DNA of 64,000 bases from Morella rubra (Eukaryota; Streptophyta; Magnoliopsida; Fagales; Myricaceae): the NCBI GenBank assembly GCA_003952965.2, contig RXIC02000013.1, positions 434,001 through 498,000 on the forward strand, given 5' to 3'. The position numbers and the translations under genes are program-made. The first letter of the stretch is position 1; every line of letters begins with the position of its first letter. Of the stretch, positions 11,361 to 21,779 are shown in pieces. The notes beneath the pieces were generated by a model. The model ran no database searches, was not told the DNA's origin, and saw only the letters and a list, made by a program, of their open reading frames with translations.

Positions 11361-12147
11361 CTAACCGAAGGTGAGTTGGTACTTGGGTTGTTTGTCAGGA
11401 GAGAAGAGACCAAAATGCCTCTCAAGTTCCGGAGGAACGGCCTTGAGGTTTTCATCAAACATGGAGAACAAATAAGTTTCTATTGCTTGTCCAGGCCTCT
11501 TTGGAGTCCCACCCTTCACATGATTAATCAAGTCGTTGTAGTAAGTGCCAGCATTTTCTACAGCGGCTGCAGTACCTCCGTCAGATGGCCAACCACTCTC
11601 TGAAACTACAATTTGCAGATTAGGCGCACCGGCTTTCTCAAGAGCAGAATATAGAGAATCCAGTAATGCATCAAAGAGATTCTGGTACCCACGATTACCG
11701 TCTGGATCTGTCACCACAACCCCCGGTGAAGTAAATAAGGCATATGGAAGGGCGATGTCTTGAGGGTTACCGGTATAGCTAAAGTAGGGGTAGACATTGG
11801 CCAGAAGTGGTGCCCTGTTGTTAACTAGAAAGGTGATGATTGGGTTTATGTATGAACTTGCACTGTCACTGAACACGCCTGCAGACGGAGGGTAGGAGTT
11901 CCCCAACAAAGTTGTGTCTATAGCTGTTGACACCTTTATTTGGTCTTGTAAATTGGCTGATACGATTGCATTTTGGATGTTTTGCATGGCAGGTAAGACA
12001 AACTGGGCTTCAGCATCATTAGGATGCACTTCGTTCCCGACGGCGATGTACAGGAATTTGACATCCGGCGAGTAGTTTCTTACGTTATTCTGGACCCAGT
12101 CTGTTGCTGTTGCAGCATCAGTGAGGGCTTGAAGGTTGTTGTTGAGG
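11361..12147 (-). CDS. Glucan endo-1,3-beta-glucosidase (GH17), 5'-truncated by gap
   Basis: Hydrolyses internal 1,3-beta-glucan bonds; plant members act in the apoplast or vacuole in defence (PR-2 type) and development. The open frame runs from the gap edge to a stop at 11,361 and covers about 262 residues, roughly the C-terminal three quarters of a typical 340-residue protein. The start encodes an [18 protein letters not shown]-like stretch, then YIAVGNEV, which holds the predicted proton-donor glutamate, and later [12 protein letters not shown], which holds the nucleophile glutamate. Both catalytic residues and the end [16 protein letters not shown] are intact, with no frame break. The signal peptide, first exon and promoter fall in or beyond the 100-N gap. 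No C-terminal CBM43 or GPI tail is seen, so it is of the short secreted class. It is the only non-RLK, non-mobile host gene left of the palindrome. Confidence 0.92.
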
Positions 12148-12247
12148 NNNNNNNNNNNNNNNNNNNNNNNNNNNNNNNNNNNNNNNNNNNNNNNNNNNNN
12201 NNNNNNNNNNNNNNNNNNNNNNNNNNNNNNNNNNNNNNNNNNNNNNN
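12148..12247. other. Assembly gap, exactly 100 N
   Basis: A run of 100 N, a conventional size for a gap of unknown length. The inverted repeat begins at the first base after it. Confidence 1.
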
Positions 12248-12299
12248 AGCCAAATCAGGACAATCTTGAGGCACAAAATTCATTTCGTCCCTAAAAGTG

Positions 12300-12352
12300 T
12301 GGCTTCAGGGACGAAAACCATTCCGTCCCCATGAATTTCGTCCCTGAAGCCA
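12300..12352 (+). repeat. Perfect 17-bp hairpin, 19-nt loop
   Basis: TGGCTTCAGGGACGAAA (12,300-12,316) and TTTCGTCCCTGAAGCCA (12,336-12,352) are exact reverse complements. A further TTTCGTCCCT at 12,284 can pair with the first stem. The mirror copy is at 27,527-27,579. Confidence 0.9.
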
Positions 12353-12369
12353 AAAAAAATATGTAGTGA

Positions 12370-12975
12370 TGCCATTACTCGAGTTGTATTTCTCGTCTGG
12401 ACGCGCTCACTTTCTTCCGTCTGTAATCTCCTAGAAATCAAAGAAACTAAAGAAAGCAAGCGCGCGCGACCATTTGTCTTTACAGGGTGCGAACGAAGTT
12501 GGGTTAGTGTCCGCTTTTTCTTAAAGCGCCAACTTCTTTTCATAAAGTATCCCTCTTTCGTTAAAGTTTCGAACCACGTTGGAAATCGTTCAACGAAAGA
12601 TAATTGCTGTGAACATTGACTTCAGGTCCTTGTGTCGGACACCTCACAGATCATAGTCCCCTGTTTAGTGAACCGGTCAAACCCGGTTGTATTTCTCGGG
12701 TGGAAACGCTCAGTTTCTACGGTCTGTACTCTCCTAGAAATAAAAGAAACCCAAGAATGCAAGCAGCCAATCACGACCATTTACCTTTACCGGGTGCGTA
12801 AGAAAGGAAAAAAAACATCCCCCCTCCTGCTTTGCGTCTGCCTTTTCTTAAAGCGCCTACTTCTTTTGCATAAAGTATCCCTCTTTTGTTAAAGTTCCGA
12901 ATCATGTTGGAATTCTTTCAAAAAAAGATAATTGGTATGAACATTGACTTCAGGTCCTTGTGTCGGACACCCTCA
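12370..12975 (+). repeat. Two tandem copies of an RLK-upstream segment (left arm)
   Basis: About 12,375-12,655 and 12,685-12,975 share GTTGTATTTCTCG, CTCCTAGAAAT, AAAGAAAC, CATAAAGTATCCCTCTTT and TGACTTCAGGTCCTTGTGTC in the same order, at moderate identity. Mirror copies lie at about 26,905-27,510. Related sequence precedes RLK remnants at 28.8, 32.0 and 60.5 kb, which supports a promoter/leader origin. Confidence 0.75.
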
Positions 12976-13374
12976 CAGACGTTCCTCTGTTTAGTTGAAA
13001 GCATCAACCATGGCTTCTTTCCACATACTTGCAGGATTTATCTCCCCACTGGAGTGGAGTTTAGATGAAAGCATCAACAAAATAATCTCCCATAATAATA
13101 CTTATATATATTGGCCAAGTATGATTGTTGGAGAAGTTTATAAACTCCAAGAAATTATACAAAACCATGGCTCATTGTGCTATGGTGGAATTACTCTATA
13201 GTATCCGCTCCCGATCGAGTCCAACCGTGTTGTGATGGTGCTCCCTGAGACCCAGAATTTTGTTCTCATAAAATGAACATGGCATTGCTTTTGGACGGCT
13301 GTTCAGAATTTTGTTTGAGACCCACAATATAGCACGTATTAGAGCCAGCTGTAGCGAATGCTCTTCAATTCTCT

Positions 13375-14130
13375 GTGTCCGTTTTATATTCTCTTGCAGG
13401 TGTTGCAAAAGATTTGGGTAATTTATATAATTTGAAATATTTGTCCCTTGGTAACAATCTAATCAATGGGTCCATTCCCAGAGAAATAGGGATGTTGAAG
13501 AATCTACTCTCTCTAGACCTACTGAGCAACAAACTCATTGGTCCAATTCCTTCGACTTTTGGTAATTTATGTAATTTGAAATATTTGTTCCTTGGTTACA
13601 ATCTAGTCAATGGGTCTATTCCTTGAGAAAAAGAGATACTAAGGAATCTACTCTTTCTAAACCTACGGAGCAACAAATTCATTGGTCCAATTCCTTCAAC
13701 TTTGGGTAATTTATGTAATTTGAAATATTTGTCCCTTGGTTACAATCTAATCAACGGGCCCATTCCCCGAGAAATAGGGATGCCAGGGAACAACGAGCTC
13801 ATTGGTCCAATTCCTATAACTTTGGGCAAATTATCTAATTTGCAATATTTGTTCCTCTCTAATAATCACTTTGGTGGTCCTATTCCCTCAGAAATAGGAA
13901 TGCTGAAGAATCTATCTTTTCTGGATCTAAGTTACAACAAGCTCATTGGTCCAATCCCTTCCTTCCTTGGCAGTTTAACTAATTTGAAATATTTATCCCT
14001 TAGTTGGAATCAAATCAATGGTTCAATCCCTAATATTTTCCACTATTTGCATAGCCTAGTTACTTTGAACCTTAGTCATAATCTTTTCAGTGGAAAAATA
14101 CCTGTGATCCTTGTGAATGCAGACACGTGA
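13375..14130 (+). pseudogene. Orphan LRR fragment of an LRR-RLK (left arm)
   Basis: Encodes about nine plant-type 24-residue LRRs with the signature NLKYLSLGNNLINGSIPREIG and GPIPSTFGNL, the pattern of MIK2-like (MDIS1-interacting) and At1g35710-like receptor kinases that sense extracellular ligands. The repeats begin just after a TTCTCTTGCAG acceptor-like site near 13,400. An in-frame stop follows NGSIP at about 13,624, and one repeat is shortened around IGMPGNNELIGP. The last repeat reads LVTLNLSHNLFSGKIP, then ADT and a stop. No signal peptide, transmembrane segment or kinase is attached, so this is an ectodomain fragment only. Confidence 0.85.
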
Positions 14131-14673
14131 TTGATTTTAATAAAAAATTAAAGATTTTATTTATTGAGTACACTACGAAAATTTTTTAAATTCAAGTAAA
14201 AATTATATTTGGCCCTCTTTGGGGTAAATTTTGGTTTCATCTCTAGTTGCGATTCCTCATCCCATCCCAATCAATGTATATCCTAATTAGACTAGATCCG
14301 TTAAAGTACAATCCACATAGATTGAGTGTGACGGATTTTCCTCTTTACTTAAAAAAAAGAGTGAAGAAAAAGAACGGAAGTAAAAACGCTATCCAAAAAC
14401 ATGTTTCTATCTGAAAATATCAGTTGAAATAAATCTTTGATAATTTATTAAGCATATGTTCTAATATGCTTGATAAATTAGTGTTTGTGTGTTAAAATTT
14501 TAGATGTAAGAGTTAATAAAAAAAAAAAAAGAAATGTTTTGAATGAATTTTTTATATTTATTATAATAAAAATAATAATTTGATAGAAAAAAAAAATTTT
14601 ATAATCGTAAAATTTTGGAGTACGACGAGAAAGATGATTGCGAACAGGTTTTGCCATACCAGGCTGTCAAAAC
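14131..14673. other. 3' flank of the LRR fragment (left arm)
   Basis: Non-coding, AT-rich flank between the LRR stop and the hAT end. Its mirror is 25,207-25,748, and a third diverged copy without the hAT is at about 60,965-61,380. Confidence 0.7.
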
Positions 14674-14689
14674 TAGGGGTGTGCACCGA

Positions 14690-14836
14690 AATTTTCGGAT
14701 TCGGATAGCACATATCCGAATCCGAATCCGAAAATTTCGGAAGCCGGATTCGAATCCGAATCCGAATCCGGATCCTTAATATCCGGCTGAGTCGGATATT
14801 TCGGATATCGGATTCGGATTCGGATCGGATTCGGAT
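14690..14836 (-). repeat. Subterminal ATTCGGA/TCCGAAT repeat cluster (left arm)
   Basis: More than a dozen copies of ATTCGGA or TCCGAAT in both orientations lie within 150 bp of the terminus, including nested inverted pairs. Such clusters are the usual transposase-binding region of hAT elements (knowledge); binding here is inferred. Confidence 0.75.
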
Positions 14837-14899
14837 TTGGGCCTGAATTGGGCCGCGCGAATATGGGCCAAATTTTAACTGTTTAATAGGCTTTTTTAA

Positions 14900-15284
14900 T
14901 TTCTTTTACAGCTATTAGATTTGGCCTTTGGGCCAAGCTGATTTTAGCCTAAAAGAATCTGTTTTTTTGAAGCTGTTATTGGCTTTGTAATTTTACTTGG
15001 ACGGTTAGACCCATTTGATATCTAATATGTAATATCCGGTAAAAATGACAAAATATATAAATTTGCAGTGATTTAGTAAACATAATGTTTTCTTTGCAAA
15101 AATTGTTCTATAAGATTTATTTTCACAACAAACCCTACAAAAACAAACATTCAAAAATAAGTTATAATTCACACGTAATAGAACTTTGGAGTTGAATGTT
15201 TAATCACATGCAAATCCAACAAAAACAAACATTCAAGTCTTACACTTACAAATTCTAATTAACAGAAATAACAAAATATAAACA
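14900..15284. other. Non-coding 3' part of the hAT element (left arm)
   Basis: AT-rich DNA between the subterminal cluster and the 48-bp array, with no coding signal. It mirrors about 24,640-24,980. Confidence 0.6.
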
Positions 15285-15550
15285 AAAATAAACACTTCTA
15301 CACTCCTAAATTCTAATTAACAAAAATAACAAAATATAAACACTTCCACACTCCTAAATTCTAATTAACAGACATAACAAAATATAAACACTTCCACACT
15401 CCTAAATTCTAATTAACAAAAATAGCAAAATATAAACACTTCCACACTCCTAAATTCTAATTAACAGACATAACAAAATATAAACACTTCCATACTCCTA
15501 AATTCTAATTAACAGAAATAACAAAATATAAACAAAAATAAACACTAAGT
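15285..15550 (-). repeat. 48-bp tandem array in hAT 3' region (left arm)
   Basis: About five units of roughly 48 bp containing CACTCCTAAATTCTAATTAA and CAAAATATAAACACTTCC. The mirror array at about 24,360-24,625 differs in detail. Confidence 0.85.
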
Positions 15551-15796
15551 CAATAACAAATGAACCAAAATGCCAACAGTAAGTTACATTAAACAAAATG
15601 TCATTCCAAGTTTCCTACTACTAAAAACAATCAGTGCTTTCCAGTTTCCATCCTGTAGACAACGAATTACTGTTAGAACCTATAGAGAGTAAAAGTAAGA
15701 TAGAAAGAGAAACAAATAAATACAATATTAGAAGTAAGATATTACTCACATGATGTTAGTACCACACAATGTGATAATGTCCAAAATCCAACTCAT

Positions 15797-18142
15797 TCAA
15801 GATTCATCCAATAAGATTCGCAAAGGATCAGCTTCCAATTCTATATATAAAAAAAAAATGAAAACAACATTAAATACACAAACAAAAGAAACAAAGCAAT
15901 AAATTGATTGAATTTTAGAGAACATTATTACCTGAGTCCAGTCTAAAGCTCTCAAAGTCCTCAACCACTTCTAAGACACGTTGAGCAGGGCTAATGGGTG
16001 TTGACCTTAGCCAATTTTGAGCACATATGAGAGCTTCAACTGTTTTTGGAGCCAATGAGCTCCGATAGGGATCTAGAACGCGCCCTCCAGTGCTGAATGC
16101 GGACTCAGAAGCAACAGTAGTGATGGGAATAGCTAGCACATCTCGTGCAATTCGAGCAATAACTGGAAATTTGGTGGAGTTGACCTTCCACCACGTTAAA
16201 AATGTCAAACACTGAACTAGGGGACTCCACATCCTCCAAGTAATAACGTTCCAACTCACTCTTGCAATCTAACAAATTCCTAGATGCCCGAGATTGATGG
16301 AATTCTTGCAAGATACACAACGGATTCGAACTCCCCCTCCCCTCCCCATTGTGCTGCCACTGCTTTGAGAGTCATACTCATCAACTAGTTTCACTGCCCA
16401 TCCTAGAGTCAACTGAAGATAACCCATCATTGTAGTGCCTATACAACCGCTCAACATCCACTTTCAACATCTCAATAAATTTTTCCCCTCCCTCAACACC
16501 CATAACCTTCTTGAACCAAAATTCTAGGGTGACAATCTTGTAACGTGGATCAAGGATAGCAGCCACAAACAAAAGCCTATTAATCTTTTCAACATCTCCC
16601 CAATATTTTTCATACTTCAACTTCATTCTAAAAGCCATGGCACTCAACAAATCATCATGACTATCACAATATGCCATCAAGTGAGTATGAATGTAAGAGA
16701 CTTCTTGAAAATGCAAATTAGAAGTGGCATACATTGAACCAGATAGGCGCATTGTAACATCATAGAAAATTTGCAAAAATCTCACAAAAGTTCTCACTTT
16801 TTCCCAATCATCATCATCAGGAGCACCCAATCCTCTCCTACCTGGCCCATTCTCATTCAAATAATTATATATATGTCCATCATCCTCCTGCAATAGCTCA
16901 AAGGCTCTCTGATATTTTTCAGCAACATTCAACATGAGGTAAGTGGAGTTCCATCTAGTTTGAACATCAAGGCACAAAGATAAACCACAATGGATTCTCT
17001 TCTTCTCCACACAAGATTTAAATTTTGCTAACCTAGCAGGAGAAGACTTCACATACTTTACCAGGTTCCGAACCTTAATGACAGACTCATCAAGTTCTTT
17101 CAACCCCTCATTGACAATTAGATTCAATATGTGTGCACTACACCTCATATGAATGAAATCATGGCCACAAATAGTTTGATCACTAGTGAAGGTTCTTTTC
17201 TTCAACCAATCAATGGCACTATCATTGGCAGTGGCATTGTCAACAGTGATAGTAAGAAATTTGGAGATTTCCCATTCAAGCATACACTCCTTCTAATTCC
17301 CTCCCAATCGTTGCCCCTTTGTGATCTTGAATCTTACGAAATGCTAGGATTCTTTTGTGCATCTTCCAACTACTATCAATGAAATGTCCAGTAACACACA
17401 TGTAGTTGATATTTTGGATCGAAGTCCACGTATCAGTAGTTAAACAAACCCTCTGCCCTGAAGTCAAAAACATAGCCTTCAACTCCTCTTTCTCCCTTAA
17501 GAAGAGCTTCATAACATCCCTCATCACTGTATAGCGAGAGGGCATGGGAAACCTAGGCTCAAGAGTCTTCACAAATTCCTGAAACCCAAGACCTTCTACA
17601 ATCAAGAAGGGCAATTCATCGACCACAACCATCTTAGCAAGGGCTGCCCTAATCTTTTTCTCACTATACTTGGCCAATGTAATATCTTTACTCTCCCCAC
17701 TATTCTTAGACTCAAAGCTTAAATGAGATTGTCTCTTGTCCGTCTTTCCCTTGATATAAAGATACTTAGAACAACTATCTAGATGATTGAGCAAAGATGA
17801 AGTGCCTTGTAACTTGGAGTGACAATTAAAACTCTGCCCACAATAGTTACATGTACACTTTGGGAGTTTACCACCACCAATCGGTAATCTTGTAAAATGA
17901 TCCCATGCCTTAGATCTATTAGACTGCCTTCTAGGCAATGGTGGTCGCCCACCACGAGTTGCTTGAGTATCAGAAGGCCCCTCTGCCTCTGCATCAAGCT
18001 CAATAACGGGAGACATAGGATTGTCTGGATTTGGGAAAGATCCAGCACCCGAAGTAGGAGTACTCGTACCACTACCACCAATTTCAGGAGTACCACTACC
18101 ACTAGTAGGTGTACCCAAATCATCAAAGTTAATTTGTTCCAT
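15797..18142 (-). pseudogene. Ac-like hAT transposase (BED zinc finger, RICESLEEPER-like), left-arm copy
   Basis: Transposase of the Ac/Tam3 class, also known from domesticated RICESLEEPER/DAYSLEEPER proteins. From ATG 18,142: a Gly/Ser/Thr/Pro-rich N-terminus (about 1-60), a BED zinc finger with WDHFTRL, CNYC and HLDSC, the RNase H-fold core with LTTDTWTS and TVDNATAND aspartates, RCSAHILNLIVNEG (Cys/His motif), and the dimerisation domain with [19 protein letters not shown]. Length is about 750 residues. An 89-97 bp GT-AG intron precedes a short last exon (15,797-15,840) ending ILLDES. The BED finger is intact here, unlike in the right copy. Frame breaks occur near 17,285 (an extra G), around 16,320-16,395, and at about 16,195 (one extra T). 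Each of these reads through in the right arm. Confidence 0.9.
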
Positions 18143-18245
18143 CTGTTAAATTATACAACCCAATTCAGCTAATGTGATAAACAACCAAACCATTAATCAA
18201 CAGCCAATAACCAACAACCAATAAAAGCAACTATATATTTTCAAC

Positions 18246-18400
18246 AAGGATAAAATAATTTAAAGACCCCCTGATGAAGGGCAAGCTTCGTTAAACCAGC
18301 AATCAGCAATGAAAGCACTGTCAAACTGGTATCAACTTGTAAATGGTCTTAAAAGAAATAATTAACTTCATAAATTAATGACTAACTTCATAAATTAATT
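18246..18400 (-). repeat. Array-bracketing repeat, copy 1
   Basis: Contains TAAAGACCCCCTGATGAAGG and CAAACTGGTATCAACTTG. A near-identical direct copy lies at 19,825-19,955, so the pair brackets the minisatellite. Inverted copies are at 20,225-20,322 (degenerate) and 21,520-21,675. Confidence 0.85.
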
Positions 18401-18454
18401 ACTAATTCTGATATAATATATATGTATAGTATAAAATCAGAAAATATATACAAC

Positions 18455-19835
18455 AACTATAATACTATATATAGCAAAGATAAACACATTGTATAGCAAC
18501 TATATATAGCAAATCAAAAAATTAAAGCAACTATATATTTTCCAGCAAGGATAAACTATATATTTTCAGCAAGGATAAACATATTTGTCATCAAAGATAA
18601 ACACAATTTTCAGCAACTATATATAACAAATCAAACAATAAAAGCAACTATATATTTTCAGCAACTATAAATAGCAAATCAAACAATAAAAGAAACTATA
18701 TATTTTCAGCAAGGATAAACACATTTTTCATCATAAACACAATTTTTAAACACACAGCAACTATATATAGCAAATCAAAAAAATAAACAAACTATATATT
18801 TTCAGCAAGGATAAACATATTTTCATCAAAGATAAACACAATTTTCAGCAACTATATATAACAAATCAAACAATAAAAGCAACTATATATTTTCAGCAAG
18901 GATAAACACATTTTTCATCAAAGATAAACACAATTTCAGCAACTATATATAGCAAATCAAAAAATTAAACAAACTATATATTTTCAGCAAATAAACTATA
19001 TATAGCAAATAAACACAATAGCAACTATATATAGCAAGGAACTATATATAGCAAATCAAAAAATAAACAAACTATATATTTTCAACAAAGATAAATTATA
19101 TATATTCCAACAAAGATAAACACATTTTTCAGAACTATATATAGCAAATCAAAAAATAAACAAACTATATATTTTCAGCAGCAAAGATAAACACACAGCA
19201 AAGATAAACACATTTCAGCAACTATATATAGCAAATCAAAAAAATTAAACAAACTATATATTTTCAACAAGGATAAACACATTTTTCATCAAAGATAAAC
19301 ACAATTTTCAGCAACTATATATAGCAAATCAAAAAATTAAACAAACTATATATTTTCAGCAAAGATAAACACATTTTTCAGCAAAGATAAACACAACTTT
19401 CAGCAACTATATATAGCAAATCAAAAAATTAAACAACTATATATTTTCAGCAAGATAAATTATATATATTCCAGCAAAGATAAACACATTTTTCATCAAA
19501 GATAAACACAATTTTCAGCAACTATATATAGCAAATCAAAAAATTAAACAAACTATAATTTTCATCAAGGATAAACTATATATTTTCAGCAAGGATAAAC
19601 ACATTTTTCATCAAAGATAAACACAATTTTCAGCAACTATATATAGCAAATCAAAAAATTAAACAAACTATATATTTTCAGCAAAGATAAATTATATATA
19701 TTCCAGCAAAGATAAACACATTTTTCAGCAAAGATAAACACAATTTTCAGCAACTATATATAGCAAATCAAAAAATTAAACAAACTATAAATTTTCATCA
19801 AGGATAAACTATATATTTTCAGCAAGGATAAAATA
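18455..19835. repeat. AT-rich minisatellite array 5' of the transposase (left arm)
   Basis: Higher-order units of about 90-120 bp are built from AACTATATATAGCAAATCAA, AAACTATATATTTTCAGCAA, GGATAAACACATTTTTCATC and AAGATAAACACAATTTTCAG. Units vary by loss or gain of submotifs. CTATATATAG is self-complementary, so each unit can form small hairpins. Confidence 0.9.
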
Positions 19836-19955
19836 ATTTAAAGACCCCCTGATGAAGGGCAAGCTTCGTTAAACCACAATCGGCAATGAAAGCACTGTCA
19901 AACTGGTATCAACTTGTAAATGGTCTTAAAAGAAATAATTAACTTCATAAATTAA
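19825..19955 (-). repeat. Array-bracketing repeat, copy 2
   Basis: Direct copy of 18,246-18,400 at the inner edge of the left array, with only a few differences. Confidence 0.85.
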
Positions 19956-19985
19956 TTTACTAATTACTATATAAAATAGTAACAT

Positions 19986-20224
19986 GTAGTAGTATAAAAT
20001 CAGAAAAAATTATCTTCTCTCTTGTTCACTACCCTCCATACGTTTGCTTGAAACACTCCCTAGCTAAACAAACAGACTCAAAACAAGCACTTAGATGAGA
20101 GTAATATCATTTTTCTACGCCCAAATATTTTCTAATACATATACATATAAATTAAATCAGACCACTAAAGTCAAACATTAAATTTAAATCTGAAACTTAA
20201 TTAATAATTCTTATAAGACCCATT
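19986..20224. other. Unpaired centre of the inverted repeat
   Basis: About 240 bp without a mirror partner or another copy in the window. AT-rich, no ORF, no recognisable terminal repeat. It would be the loop of the giant foldback. Confidence 0.75.
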
Positions 20225-20322
20225 TACCACAGTCGATATCCAGTTACAGTGCTTCCATGCCGATTGCTGGTTTTAACGAAAAGCTTGCCCTTCAAATCAG
20301 AGCTCCGTCTTTAAATTATTTT
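20225..20322 (+). repeat. Array-bracketing repeat, copy 3, degenerate
   Basis: Inverted relative to copy 2 but with many scattered substitutions and small insertions, unlike the otherwise near-identical arms. Confidence 0.7.
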
Positions 20323-21455
20323 ATCCTTGCTGAAAATATATAGTTTATCCTTGATGAAAATTTATAGTTTGTTTAATTTTTTGATTTGCTATATATAGTT
20401 GCTGCTTGTTATCTTGCTGAAAAATGTGTTTATCTTTGCTGGAATATATATAATTTATCTTTGCTGAAAATATATAGTTTGTTTAATTTTTTGATTTGCT
20501 ATATATAGTTGCTGAAAATTGTGTTTATCTTTGATAAAAAAATGTGTTTATCCTTGCTGAAAATATATAGTTTATCCTTGATGAAAATTTATAGTTTGTT
20601 TAATTTTTTGATTTGCTATATATAGTTGCTGAAAATTGTGTTTATCTTTGCTGAAAAATGTGTTTATCTTTGCTGGAATATATATAATTTATCTTTGCTG
20701 AAAATATATAGTTTGTTTAATTTTTTGATTTGCTATATATAGTTGCTGAAAGTTGTGTTTATCTTTGCTGAAAAATGTGTTATATAGTTTAACTGAAAAT
20801 ATATAGTTTGTTTAATTTTTTGATTTGTATATATAGTTGCTGAAAGTTGTGTTTATCTTTGCTGAAAAATATGTTTATCCTTGCTGAAAATATATAGTTT
20901 GTTTAATTTTTTTATTTGCTATATATAGTTGCTGAAAATGTGTTTATCTTTGCTGAAAAATAGTTTATTTTTTGATTTGCTATATATAGTGTGTTTATCT
21001 TGCTGAAAATATATAGTTTGTTTATTTTTTGATTTGTTATATATAGTTGCTGAAAATTGTGTTTATCTTTGATGAAAATGTGTTTATCCTTGCTGAAAAT
21101 ATATAGTTTATCCTTGCTGAAAATATATAGTTTGTTTAATTTTTTGATTTGCTATATATAGTTGCTGAAAATTGTGTTTATCTTTGATGAAAAATGTGTT
21201 TATCCTTGCTGAAAATATATAGTTTCTTTTATTGTTTGATTTGCTATTTATAGTTGCTGAAAATATATAGTTGCTTTTATTGTTTGATTTGTTATATATA
21301 GTTGCTGAAAATTGTGTTTATCTTTGATGACAAATATGTTTATCCTTGCTGAAAATATATAGTTTATCCTTGCTGGAAAATATATAGTTGCTTTAATTTT
21401 TTGATTTGCTATATATAGTTGCTAAAAAATGTGTTTATCTTTGCTATATATAGTA
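20322..21455. repeat. AT-rich minisatellite array (right arm)
   Basis: Inverted counterpart of 18,455-19,835 with the same submotifs on the opposite strand, but about 250 bp shorter and with a different unit order. Confidence 0.9.
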
Positions 21456-21519
21456 TTATAGTTGTTGTATATATCTTTTTCTGATTTTATACTATACATA
21501 TATATTATATCAGAATTAG

Positions 21520-21675
21520 TAATTAATTTATGAAGTTAGTCATTAATTTATGAAGTTAATTATTTCTTTTAAGACCATTTACAAGTTGATACCAGTTTGA
21601 CAGTGCTTTCATTGCTGATTGCTGGTTTAACGAAGCTTGCCCTTCATCAGGGGGTCTTTAAATTATTTTATCCTT
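21520..21675 (+). repeat. Array-bracketing repeat, copy 4
   Basis: Near-exact inverted partner of copy 1 (18,246-18,400), next to the 5' end of the right transposase gene. Confidence 0.85.
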
Positions 21676-21779
21676 GTTGAAAATATATAGTTGCTTTTAT
21701 TGGTTGTTGGTTATTGGCTGTTGATTAATGGTTTGGTTGTTTATCACATTAGCTGAATTGAGGTTGTATAATTTAACAG

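Larger units (their letters stand above)
14674..19985 (-). mobile_element. Ac-like hAT element, left-arm copy, one visible end
   Basis: The 3' end begins TAGGGGTGTGCACC, a typical hAT terminus, at 14,674, preceded by GTCAAAAC. The element then holds CCGAAT-rich subterminal repeats, a 48-bp tandem array, a transposase gene on the minus strand and, upstream of the gene, a long minisatellite. The expected 5' terminal repeat is not found before the palindrome centre, so this half of the structure lacks one end as assembled. Confidence 0.8.

Noticed and set aside
12024-12283. ORFs running through the first N gap on both strands
   Set aside because: They consist largely of undefined residues; only the glucanase frame is supported.
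17779-18172. 115- and 91-codon ORFs over the transposase N-terminus
   Set aside because: Alternative frames of the Gly/Ser-rich transposase start.
18455-19835. CRISPR-like regular repeats
   Set aside because: Units are continuous AT-rich minisatellite modules without unique spacers, in plant DNA.
20055-20064. ACTCCCTAG as a possible missing hAT 5' terminus at the palindrome centre
   Set aside because: Only weakly like TAGGGGTGTGCA in reverse, no matching GTCAAAAC next to it, and it lies in poor-quality-looking sequence.
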